Below are positions 8,312-16,117 of a stretch of 64,000 nucleotides of DNA, piece after piece (within the stretch, counting starts at the first letter, position 1; every line of letters begins with the position of its first letter). The notes beneath the pieces were generated by a model. It did no database searches. It was not told the origin of the DNA and saw only the letters and a program-made list of their open reading frames with translations. The translations under genes and the position numbers were made by a program. Origin of the DNA: DASRAP01 sp035277145 (lineage in GTDB: Bacteria; Gemmatimonadota; Gemmatimonadetes; Gemmatimonadales; Gemmatimonadaceae); assembly GCA_035277145.1 (NCBI GenBank), contig DATELA010000054.1, forward strand, positions 1 to 64,000, written 5' to 3'.

Positions 8312-9415
8312 CTATACTCGGGCGGGAACGGCCGGCTCGACCGGCATCGTCGCTACCACGTGCGTGCCTCTCGCACGGTCCGATTCCACCTCCAGAGCGC
8401 CGCCAATGAGCGACATGCGTTGCCGCATCGTGAACAACCCCATCCCCGGACGGCGTTCACGCGCCGCGGTGACGTCGAATCCGGTCCCGTTGTCATCGAC
8501 GGTGAGCGTGAGCGTGGCGTTCGACACGCCGACGCAAATCGAAATTCCGTTCGCGCCCGAGTGACGCAGCGCATTCTGCACTGCTTCCTGCGCGACGCGA
8601 AACAGCGCCGCTGACGTGTCGAGTCCCAAACCGCGTAAATCATCCTCGCGACCCGATGTCACACATACGGTGACCTTCGTGCGCGGCGTACTGACCTCAC
8701 GCGCTAGCATGCGCAGCCCTGCCACGAGGCCGAGATCGTTGAGGACGCGCGGATGCACCGAGTGCGACAGCACGTCGATTTCATCCAACGTTTGATTCGC
8801 GAGCATCCGGATTTCACCGATGCGCGCGGCGACGGTTGGATCGCTGCATTCACGCACCAGCGCGGTGAGCTGATACGACACCGCGGCGACGGACTGCGCA
8901 ATCGACTCGCGCAGGTTTTCGCCGACGCGCGCGCGCTCACGCGCTTCTGCACGAATGACTTCGGTCGCGAGTTCGCGCATCTTCTGGCGGTCGCGCTCGA
9001 GATTATCGAGCAGCGCGTTGAGCGTACGTCCAACGCCTTTGATGTTCGCGTCGGCAACAGGCGACGGCGACACGCGCACATCGGGATCGCCGTGACGCAC
9101 GCGCCAGATGGTCCGCTCGATTTCGCGAATGGGTCGGAGCGCGACCCACGTCAGCGCGACGTTTACGCCCGCGCCAACGACAAGCGCCGTGCTGAGCGCG
9201 AGCGTGATGGCGCCAGAATCGGCTCCCCCGCGTTGCATGAGCACCGCGACGAGAAGTGCAACGCCCGTAACGCCGATGTTCGCGCCCAGCAACTTCGCAG
9301 CCAGGGGCACGCGAAGCGTTCGGTCGATGGCGCGCGCGACAAATCGGCGGGCGCGCCCCGTGTCGACGACGCGTTGCTCGATCATCGCGATTTTTGCAGT
9401 CATTGTGGTGTCCAT
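8312..9415 (-). CDS. NarX/DesK-type sensor kinase, phospho-acceptor His replaced
   Basis: A 367-residue membrane protein starting at MDTTMTAKIA (ATG 9413-9415). Two hydrophobic segments (about 38-60 and 67-92) flank almost no periplasmic loop; a HAMP-like linker (93-145) follows. The dimerisation helix has RARVGENLRESIAQS at 161-175, where HisKA_3 proteins read RxxARELHDxxxQ; the acceptor His is Arg169 (codon CGC). The ATPase domain is intact, with QEAVQNALRHSGA, DNGTGFD and GMGLFTMR. It may be a degenerate kinase acting as phosphatase or heterodimer partner. It is the first gene of a pair with the NarL-type regulator. Confidence 0.87.
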   Translation of the reverse strand: MDTTMTAKIAMIEQRVVDTGRARRFVARAIDRTLRVPLAAKLLGANIGVTGVALLVAVLMQRGGADSGAITLALSTALVVGAGVNVALTWVALRPIREIERTIWRVRHGDPDVRVSPSPVADANIKGVGRTLNALLDNLERDRQKMRELATEVIRAEARERARVGENLRESIAQSVAAVSYQLTALVRECSDPTVAARIGEIRMLANQTLDEIDVLSHSVHPRVLNDLGLVAGLRMLAREVSTPRTKVTVCVTSGREDDLRGLGLDTSAALFRVAQEAVQNALRHSGANGISICVGVSNATLTLTVDDNGTGFDVTAARERRPGMGLFTMRQRMSLIGGALEVESDRARGTHVVATMPVEPAVPARV

Positions 9416-9518
9416 GGCCCCTAGTTTCGCAGCACTTCGGCCGGGATTATGTCGGCAGGGGGCCCCAATAACGTTCAGGAGAAGTACCACGCGCTTGTAG
9501 GGGAAAGCCGGACCACTG

Positions 9519-9605
9519 AAGGGAAAGGGAACTTTGAAATGAGAAGTGCGAGGAAGTCCGCGGTGGCTTTCCTCGCACTTCTCACTTCAACGTTCCCCTT
9601 CCCTT
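9519..9605. terminator. Long imperfect hairpin of the aagtgcgaggaa type
   Basis: The two arms, 9519-9556 and 9567-9605, form an imperfect inverted repeat of about 38 bases with a short loop. The left arm is purine-rich (core GAGAAGTGCGAGGAAG), the right arm pyrimidine-rich. It separates the start region of the sensor kinase from the end of the downstream minus-strand ccm operon, so it probably terminates that operon. It lacks a strong U-tract. The right arm recurs at 7595. Confidence 0.6.
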
Positions 9606-9614
9606 TGCTGATGG

Positions 9615-10313
9615 CTAGTCTCGACGCTGCGCGGCATCGTCGACGGCCGCACGAATCTCCCGCGAGTGCTCCGCGTACCCAGGCAACCCGAGAGCCATCT
9701 CGCTGCGCTCTGCGGCCACAAGCCGCTGGATGAACCCACGACTCGCCGCCGCATTGTTGCGCGCATCCGCAACGCGCGCTGCGAGCGCAAGCCCGAGTAA
9801 GTGCGTAGCGCGTTCCGCGAGAATCGTATCAGCCGCGGCCTTGGCCATAGCCACGTCGCCGGCTGCGAGCGCCACCCGCCCGAGATCGAAGCGGCGGTGC
9901 GCGTCGAGCGGACCGATCGCTTCGATTGCAGCGAGGGCCATTGGCGCAAAAAGCGCCACGCTGTCCGCTTTCCGTTCGCTCGACAAACGCATCACGCGAT
10001 CGAACAAGCGATCCGCGCGTTCATCAGGCGACATCGACGAAATGTCGGGCGCGCGCATGCCCCCGCCCTGGGGCGCGGGTGATCCGACGTTGCCGCCGGT
10101 CGAACGCGAATTGGAAATCACGGAGAGCGCCACAACGGCGAATATCGCGGCGGCAGGCACGGCCCAGACGAGTCGCGACGAACCCGACGCGGCGACCCTC
10201 GCACCACCACCCGGAATCGGCGCGCCGCATCCATGACAAAAGCGTCCGCCGACCGTGAGTCTGGTACCGCACTCGGTACAAAACGCGTGTGCTGATTCCG
10301 ACGGAGCGGTCAT
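9615..10313 (-). CDS. Zinc-ribbon, single-TM protein at the CcmI position
   Basis: A 232-residue protein starting at MTAPSESAH (ATG 10311-10313), which overlaps the ccmH stop. Residues 11-30 form a zinc ribbon with two CxxC/CxxCG knuckles (CTECG, CHGCG), then one membrane span (about 47-65), then an alpha-helical region (100-230) that reads like degenerate TPR repeats. It is the last gene of the ccm operon, where many bacteria encode CcmI, the TPR protein that presents apocytochrome c to CcmF/H. A CcmI-like role is inferred from position and architecture only; I do not recognise the family. Confidence 0.7.
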   Translation of the reverse strand: MTAPSESAHAFCTECGTRLTVGGRFCHGCGAPIPGGGARVAASGSSRLVWAVPAAAIFAVVALSVISNSRSTGGNVGSPAPQGGGMRAPDISSMSPDERADRLFDRVMRLSSERKADSVALFAPMALAAIEAIGPLDAHRRFDLGRVALAAGDVAMAKAAADTILAERATHLLGLALAARVADARNNAAASRGFIQRLVAAERSEMALGLPGYAEHSREIRAAVDDAAQRRD

Positions 10314-10732
10314 GAATCGGGGGTCGGAGTTTGTGCGCTCCATTTGCGCACGACGACTGCAATGAGCCAGAGCCCGCCGATCACCAACAACACCGGGAAC
10401 GCCCACAACAGCACGTTCATTCCCGTCATCGATGGCTCGAGCAATATCCACTCGCCGTAACGGCCGACGAAGTACGCTTTGACTTCATCGGGTGTGCGGC
10501 CGGCAACGAGTTGCTCGCGCACGACCGCGCGCATTTGCCCGGCAAGTTCAGACGGTGAATCCTGAATCGACTCGCCCTGGCACACCGGACATCGCAGCGT
10601 CGCGGAAATCGCGGCCGCACGCGCGTCGATGTTTGCATCCGAAGTGGCCGAGCTCTGCGATTGCGCGTGCGCTGTGCACGGTACCGCCATCGCCGCCGCG
10701 AACACCGCGCGCACCATCACACGACGCATCAT
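10310..10732 (-). CDS. ccmH: CcmH, apocytochrome c thioreduction factor
   Basis: A 140-residue protein with a signal peptide (ending AHAQ), the diagnostic LRCPVCQG motif with redox cysteines at 48 and 51, the SIQDSPSELA stretch and a C-terminal membrane span (about 108-128). This is the CcmH/CycL fold that reduces the CxxCH cysteines of apocytochrome c in the periplasm. Start overlaps the CcmG stop by four bases. Either of two adjacent Met codons could initiate. Confidence 0.93.
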   Translation of the reverse strand: MMRRVMVRAVFAAAMAVPCTAHAQSQSSATSDANIDARAAAISATLRCPVCQGESIQDSPSELAGQMRAVVREQLVAGRTPDEVKAYFVGRYGEWILLEPSMTGMNVLLWAFPVLLVIGGLWLIAVVVRKWSAQTPTPDS

Positions 10733-11319
10733 TTATCCGCGACTGCAGTCGTGTCAGCTCGCGGTGCGAGCGTCAGCAACGAATCGATCCACTTGCCGAG
10801 CACGGCTGATGAAATCGGACCGAGGTGTTTGTACGCAATGCGTCCATCAGGTGCGATGATGAACGTTTCCGGAACGCCGTACAACCCGTAATTGATGGCG
10901 GCGCGCGAACGGTCGTCGGTCACCGACGGATAGCTCTGTCCGCCCATCTCACTGATCCAGCGAGTGCCGAGGGTGGTGCGATCGTTGTACAGCACACCAA
11001 CGAATTGCGTCGGGCGATCTGCGTACGCGCGGGCGGTCTCGCTCAAATCGCGGTGCTCGTCCTGACACTGCAAGCACCACGACGCCCAGAAGTTCACAAC
11101 GACAACTTTTCCTGCGAATTCCCGCAGCCGCAGCGTATCGCCAACTTTGCGCGCGAGCGGGGCTTCCCCAGGCGCAAACACCGCGAGATCGAATGCCGGC
11201 GCTTCGTGTCCGGGCAATGGAGACGGAATCGCGCGCGGGTCGCGCATGAATCCGAATGCGAGCAGTCCAATGATTGGGACTGCGACGCCAACGCCGATCA
11301 ACGACCGCTTCCAGTTCAT
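10729..11319 (-). CDS. ccmG: CcmG/DsbE-type membrane thioredoxin
   Basis: A 196-residue thioredoxin-fold protein anchored by an N-terminal span (8-25). The active site is WCLQC (Cys82 and Cys85) in the context VVNFWASWC, with the cis-Pro region GVPETFIIAPDG typical of CcmG/TlpA. It reduces apocytochrome c or CcmH in the periplasm during cytochrome c maturation. The middle dipeptide LQ differs from the common VEP/GPC forms but lies within family variation. Overlaps ccmF and ccmH by four bases on each side. Confidence 0.92.
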   Translation of the reverse strand: MNWKRSLIGVGVAVPIIGLLAFGFMRDPRAIPSPLPGHEAPAFDLAVFAPGEAPLARKVGDTLRLREFAGKVVVVNFWASWCLQCQDEHRDLSETARAYADRPTQFVGVLYNDRTTLGTRWISEMGGQSYPSVTDDRSRAAINYGLYGVPETFIIAPDGRIAYKHLGPISSAVLGKWIDSLLTLAPRADTTAVADK

Positions 11320-13340
11320 TGCGCGCCCACGCTCACCGGCTCAGGTGCTGAGACTACCGGTTCCGCCGCAGCCTGCGGTGCGCGCTCGGCGCGCTTCGCG
11401 CCGTGGAAAAGTCCGATCACCGCACCAATCACCACCACGAAGCCTCCGAACCAGATCCACGGCACGAGCGGCTCGACAATCAACTTGATCGTCGCGGTTT
11501 TTCCATCGGGATCGAAGGCCATCAGGTTCACGTACACGTCGCCGCGAAATCCGCTGCGCACATCGGGCGTCGGAACCGGTTGATCCGACACCTTGTAGAA
11601 GTTCATGCGCGGCTGCAACTCATCGACGATCGCGCCTTCGCGACTGATGACATCGAGCGTCGCACCCACGACGGAACGTTGCGGTTCATCGCGCAACCAC
11701 AATTCCTTGAAACGAACCGTGTGCCCAGCGACGGTAAGCGTTTCCAGCGGTCGCAGCGTCATCTCGCGCTCGGAACGGAACGTCGACGACGCGGCAACGC
11801 CAAGCGCCACCAACAGAATCCCGATATGCGCGACGTATCCGCCATATCGACGCCGGTTCGCGCCTACGAGTCGCGTCGTTGCAACAAACCAGTTTTCACC
11901 GTGCGCATTGCGCCGTGCACGCGCGCCAATCCAGTACTCGCGCAAGTTCGCGACCGCCGCGTAGCCAACGCACGCGAACGCGAGAATCGAGTACACGCTG
12001 CGCGCGCCAACGGCCAGTGCACTCGCCGTCAGTACGCCCGCACCCATCAACGGTGGAGTGAGACGCTTCTTCGCGTCTTCCCAACTCGTGCTGCCCCACG
12101 GCAACGCCGGACCAACTCCCATCAAGAAGACCAGTGCCACCATCGCAGGCACGGCCATGCGATTGAAGAACGGCTCGCCAACGCTCACCTTCACGCCGCG
12201 AAACGCTTCGGCGACGAGCGGATACAGCGTGCCAACGAGCACCGTCAGCATCACTGCGGTCAAGAACAAATTGTTCAGCAGGAACACCGTTTCGCGCGAC
12301 GCAGCGCCGCCCAAACTCCCCTTCGTACGCAACCGATCAGAATTCCCCGCGACAAACACGATCGTCGACAAGAGCACGATCGCGATGAACGCGAGGAAGT
12401 AGTAACCGACCGTTCCCGTTGTGAACGCGTGCACCGATGACAGGATGCCTGATCGCGTGAGGAACGTGCCGAGGATCGTGAGCACGAACGTGCCGACGCA
12501 CAGGTTGAGCGTCCACAATCGCAGCATGTTGCGACGTTCCTGCACCATCACCGAATGCAGATACGCCGTTGCGGTGAGCCACGGAAGGAACGACGCGTTC
12601 TCTACGGGATCCCACACCCAGTAGCCGCCCCATCCGAGCACTTCGTACGACCACCACATGCCGGCAACGATTGCTGCGGAGAGAAAACCCCACGACGCAA
12701 GCATCCACCGACGCGAGAGCTGGCTCCACGTGTTCGACGGCGCTTCACCGCCAAGAATCGCGCCCATCGCAAACGCAAACGGCACGGACATTCCGACGTA
12801 ACCCAGATACAAGAGCGGCGGATGCACCGCCATCAGAATGTGATTCTGCAGCAGTGTGTTTGGTCCGGGTCCATCGGTCGGCACCGGGAACACGGGCTTG
12901 AACGGATCAGCCGGACCGATCAGCAACACCGCGAAGAAGGCCGCGACCGCGAGCAGCGTCATCGACGCATACGGAACAAGGTTCCCTTCGCGTTTGCTGT
13001 GCATCCACACGACCGCGGCCGCGTACATCGCGAGCACCCACGCCCAGAAGAGGATCGATCCCTCGAGCGCCCCCCACAATGAAATGATCGTGAAGAACAG
13101 CGGCGTCGACCGACTCCCCACGGCCGCCACGTACGACACGGAGAAATCGTGCGCGACCAGCGCGACGACCATCAGGATCGTCGCGATGCTGACGAGCAGA
13201 AAGTTTGTGTACACCGACGCGTACGTCAGCCGAAGCAAATCTCGGCGGCCTGAACGAATCGCGAACGGCGCGACGGCCGCACCGAAGAGCACGACCGCGA
13301 ATGAAACGATCAGCGCATTGTGCGCAACCGGCCCGATCAC
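11316..13340 (-). CDS. ccmF: CcmF, cytochrome c heme lyase subunit
   Basis: A 674-residue polytopic membrane protein, normal size for CcmF. The WWD heme-binding domain is seen as WWSYEVLGWGGYWVWDPVEN (about residues 225-245), with flanking His residues in NHILMAVHPPLLYLG and YLHSVMVQ. It transfers heme from holo-CcmE to apocytochrome c on the outer face of the inner membrane. C-terminal periplasmic beta domain and last membrane span are present. Overlaps ccmE and ccmG by four bases. Confidence 0.95.
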   Translation of the reverse strand: MIGPVAHNALIVSFAVVLFGAAVAPFAIRSGRRDLLRLTYASVYTNFLLVSIATILMVVALVAHDFSVSYVAAVGSRSTPLFFTIISLWGALEGSILFWAWVLAMYAAAVVWMHSKREGNLVPYASMTLLAVAAFFAVLLIGPADPFKPVFPVPTDGPGPNTLLQNHILMAVHPPLLYLGYVGMSVPFAFAMGAILGGEAPSNTWSQLSRRWMLASWGFLSAAIVAGMWWSYEVLGWGGYWVWDPVENASFLPWLTATAYLHSVMVQERRNMLRLWTLNLCVGTFVLTILGTFLTRSGILSSVHAFTTGTVGYYFLAFIAIVLLSTIVFVAGNSDRLRTKGSLGGAASRETVFLLNNLFLTAVMLTVLVGTLYPLVAEAFRGVKVSVGEPFFNRMAVPAMVALVFLMGVGPALPWGSTSWEDAKKRLTPPLMGAGVLTASALAVGARSVYSILAFACVGYAAVANLREYWIGARARRNAHGENWFVATTRLVGANRRRYGGYVAHIGILLVALGVAASSTFRSEREMTLRPLETLTVAGHTVRFKELWLRDEPQRSVVGATLDVISREGAIVDELQPRMNFYKVSDQPVPTPDVRSGFRGDVYVNLMAFDPDGKTATIKLIVEPLVPWIWFGGFVVVIGAVIGLFHGAKRAERAPQAAAEPVVSAPEPVSVGAQ

Positions 13341-13777
13341 TGCGTAGTCTGCTTCATCAAGGTCTTGTACTTCTCGTGCGCTTCTTCACCGGGTTTCGGC
13401 GCGCGGTATTCGTTGGAGTGTTTCACCATCAGGTTCGTCGCGGCGAACTCGCCGTTTGCGCCAAGCTGTCCCTCGACGATCACACCCATGCCCTCGCGAA
13501 ACATCTGCGGCGGCGATCCCGTCGAACGCACGTGCAACTCACGCGAAAGATCCGTGACAGTGAACGTGAGCTTGAGCGTCTCAGCGTTCCAATCGATCGA
13601 GCCCGGCTTCACCTGACCGCCAAGACGCACCGGCTTCCCGACACCCTCGTTGCCTTTCGCGAGCAATTCCTGCGGCGTCACGAAGAACACGACATTGTCG
13701 CGGAGTCCGCCGAAAATCAGCCACGCGAACACGCCGACGATAGCGACCGCGCCGCCGATCAACCAGTTGCGTTTCAT
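13337..13777 (-). CDS. ccmE: CcmE, periplasmic heme chaperone
   Basis: A 146-residue protein with an N-terminal membrane anchor (5-24) and an OB-fold domain. The covalent heme site is His120 with Tyr124 (HSNEY), the HxxxY form of CcmE. The motif VGKPVRLGGQVKPGSI is typical. It carries heme from CcmC to CcmF. The C-terminal tail is short and charged. Gene overlaps ccmD and ccmF. Confidence 0.95.
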   Translation of the reverse strand: MKRNWLIGGAVAIVGVFAWLIFGGLRDNVVFFVTPQELLAKGNEGVGKPVRLGGQVKPGSIDWNAETLKLTFTVTDLSRELHVRSTGSPPQMFREGMGVIVEGQLGANGEFAATNLMVKHSNEYRAPKPGEEAHEKYKTLMKQTTQ

Positions 13778-13917
13778 CGCTGTTCTCCGCCGACGCGCTT
13801 CTTGTACTCAGCACGCGCGCGCGCACCCGCAATCATCAAGCGCGTGAAATATGCGAGTATCACAACCCACGTTACAGCGTACGCCGCCGTAATGAACGTT
13901 CCGTTTGATTCGATCAC
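13774..13917 (-). CDS. ccmD: CcmD-like small membrane protein
   Basis: A 47-residue single-span protein starting at GTG 13915-13917, seven bases after GGACGG and just beyond the ccmC stop (13922). The alternative upstream start would overlap ccmC by 35 bases. It has one hydrophobic segment (about 8-26: TAAYAVTWVVILAYF) and a basic C-terminus with RARAEYKKR, the size and layout of CcmD, which stabilises the CcmABC-CcmE complex. Confidence 0.82.
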   Translation of the reverse strand: MIESNGTFITAAYAVTWVVILAYFTRLMIAGARARAEYKKRVGGEQR

Positions 13918-13921
13918 GTGT

Positions 13922-14638
13922 TTACCGTCCTCCCATCGCGGCTGCCTCCGCCGCATGCTCGACCGCGCGATGCAACCGCGCGATCTCGTACCGCTTCCGA
14001 ACGAAGTAGATCATGACCAACAAGAACGCGACTGCGTTGATTCGCAGTCCAAGCGTGTACGCCGGGTCCAGTGTAGACGGACTCGATGGCGGCTGGTGCA
14101 ACGTGCGCCACCACGTCACGGAGAGGTACACGATCGGCACGTTGAGCGCGCCGAATGCGCCAACCGCTGCACTCCACCGCGCCCGCTGCTGGTGATCGTC
14201 GACGAACGCGCGTAGCGCAAGATAGCTGACGAAGATCAGAAACAGCACCAACGTCGACGTCAATCGCGCGTCCCACACCCACCACACGCCCCACGCCGGC
14301 TTCCCCCACAGCATGCCGAGCATCAGCGTGAGACCGTTGAACAGCGCGCCAACCTCCGCCGCGGACGCCGCGAGCAAATCGTCGTTCTCGTCGCGCTTCC
14401 ACATGTATTTCACGCTGAACACGAGCACGACGAAGAACGCGAGAAACGTCATCCACGCAGCAGGCACGTGCACGTACATGATCTTCTGCAAATGCCCCAT
14501 ATCCGCTTCAGCCGGCGACCGCGAAATCGCATAGACCTGCGTCGCGACAACAGCCGCCAGCGCACCAATCCCGAACACGAGGCTGGTCGGGCGCGGCGGA
14601 GCGAACGAAACGGGAGCAGAACGAACGGTCGTTTGCAT
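13922..14638 (-). CDS. ccmC: CcmC, heme handling membrane protein
   Basis: A 238-residue protein with six membrane spans, starting at MQTTVRSAP (ATG 14636-14638). The WWD domain reads WGVWWVWDARLTS near residue 130, with conserved His in IMYVHVPAAW and in WWRTLHQP. CcmC attaches heme to CcmE. Longer starts run into ccmB and give non-membrane Arg-rich sequence. Eight bases separate it from ccmB. Confidence 0.95.
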   Translation of the reverse strand: MQTTVRSAPVSFAPPRPTSLVFGIGALAAVVATQVYAISRSPAEADMGHLQKIMYVHVPAAWMTFLAFFVVLVFSVKYMWKRDENDDLLAASAAEVGALFNGLTLMLGMLWGKPAWGVWWVWDARLTSTLVLFLIFVSYLALRAFVDDHQQRARWSAAVGAFGALNVPIVYLSVTWWRTLHQPPSSPSTLDPAYTLGLRINAVAFLLVMIYFVRKRYEIARLHRAVEHAAEAAAMGGR

Positions 14639-14646
14639 CAATGAAT

Positions 14647-15333
14647 TCAGTTTTCGATGACGTGTTCGAATGCCATGAACGTAGCGATGAGAAACACCAA
14701 ATCGTACGCGATCAACAGACGAATCCACGCACCTGCTTCGTGCATGAGATCGGCGCCCAACAGTGCTTTGCTCGCCGTGGTTGCACCGACCAGTACCGGC
14801 ACGAGCATCGGGAAAAGCAGCAGCGGCAACAGGACTTCTCGCGCGCGACTGCGGCTCGCCATGCACGCGTAGAACGTGCCGAGCAGCACCAACCCGAGCA
14901 CGCCCAGCGCGAGTACGGCAAGCACCGATGGCCACGCAGCGGGAATACCGACGCCGAACAACACAATTCCAATCGCGACCACGATCGCGACCATCAACGA
15001 TACGAACAACAGATTGCCCAGCAATTTCCCCGCGAGAATGGTCCAGCGCGGTCCCGGATACAACAGCAACGGCTCGAGTGCGCCGCTTTCCACTTCAACC
15101 TGGAATGAGCGATTGAACGCGAGCACTCCGGAAAACAGGGTCGCGAGCCACACCGCGCCGACCGCCGCGTTTCGCAGCGCGGCCGTGTCGGGGCCAAGCG
15201 CAAGTCCGAGCAACACGAGAATCGTGACACCAAGCGCGACGACGCTGTTGAATCCCGACTTCGCGCGCAGCTCCGTCGTCAGATCCTTTCGTGCGATGGC
15301 GCGCACACGGCGCCAGTGTGTTCGCATCGCCAT
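14647..15333 (-). CDS. ccmB: CcmB, heme exporter permease
   Basis: A 228-residue integral membrane protein with six hydrophobic segments. The N-terminal ARKDLTTELRAK and the segment ESGALEPLLLYPGPRWTI are characteristic of CcmB. With CcmA it forms the ABC complex that releases holo-CcmE. The ATG shares its A with the ccmA stop (TAATG). The C-terminus ends shortly before ccmC. Confidence 0.94.
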   Translation of the reverse strand: MAMRTHWRRVRAIARKDLTTELRAKSGFNSVVALGVTILVLLGLALGPDTAALRNAAVGAVWLATLFSGVLAFNRSFQVEVESGALEPLLLYPGPRWTILAGKLLGNLLFVSLMVAIVVAIGIVLFGVGIPAAWPSVLAVLALGVLGLVLLGTFYACMASRSRAREVLLPLLLFPMLVPVLVGATTASKALLGADLMHEAGAWIRLLIAYDLVFLIATFMAFEHVIEN

Positions 15334-16034
15334 TACGTCTGCTCCGACATCGCGAGCGCCGTGCGCGGTCCCGTTTTGTCTGCGTGCGCGGAATCGACGC
15401 GCCCGTCCATCAGCGTCAGAACGCGATCCAGCACGCCGCGCGCGGGCGCAGTCTCGTGCAACCCGATGAGCGCTGCGCCGCCCTCTCGAATTGTCTCCTT
15501 GATCAGCGAATTCATGAGCGAGACACCGTTGGCGTCGAGATTCGCATAGGGTTCGTCGAGCAAGAGCACTGACGCCTTGCGCATGATGAGACGCCCCAGA
15601 GCGACGCGGCGCTGCATGCCTGCCGAAAAACCGCGCACGCGTTCGTTCGCGACGTCATCCAATCCAACACGATCCAGCATGGCGTCGACGATGGTGCGTG
15701 GCATTCCGAGCATGTCGGCCGCGAACGCAAGGTTTTCGCGCGCCGTGAGATCGTCGTAGAGTCCCGGCGTGTGCGCGAGGTAGCCAACCTGTTCGCGCGC
15801 CAGGTCGGCGTCACGCACTGCGTCGATTCCATTCACGGAAACCGTTCCACTGTTCGGGCGCAGCAGCGTACCGATGACCCGAAGCACCGTGCTTTTTCCG
15901 GTGCCGTTCGAGCCGAGCAAGCCCACCGCTTCACCGCGTCGAACGCCCAACGTGACGCCGCGCAAAACCCAGCGGGCGCCAAAGCGCTTGCCGACGGCGG
16001 TCACCTCGATTTGGCGTTCCGGAAGGCCGGTCAT
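15333..16034 (-). CDS. ccmA: CcmA, cytochrome c biogenesis ATPase
   Basis: A 233-residue ABC ATPase with Walker A GLLGSNGTGKST (about 37-48), signature FSAGMQRRVALGR and Walker B LLLDEPYANLD. The FSAGM(Q)RR signature and the short length are typical of CcmA. It is the first gene of the nine-gene minus-strand ccm operon; the operon promoter must lie in 16035-16117, shared with the divergent PAS kinase, where I see no clear consensus. Confidence 0.94.
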   Translation of the reverse strand: MTGLPERQIEVTAVGKRFGARWVLRGVTLGVRRGEAVGLLGSNGTGKSTVLRVIGTLLRPNSGTVSVNGIDAVRDADLAREQVGYLAHTPGLYDDLTARENLAFAADMLGMPRTIVDAMLDRVGLDDVANERVRGFSAGMQRRVALGRLIMRKASVLLLDEPYANLDANGVSLMNSLIKETIREGGAALIGLHETAPARGVLDRVLTLMDGRVDSAHADKTGPRTALAMSEQT

Positions 16035-16117
16035 CGACCGGAAAAATACCTGACGGGCGGGCCCCTTGCCTCACTGCGGCGCTGTGCTCACCGTTCGCAC
16101 GTGATCATCCACGGTGA

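Noticed and set aside
9519..9605. Insertion sequence end or transposon remnant
   Set aside because: Inverted arms are adjacent, no transposase or target duplication is present; treated as a hairpin repeat.
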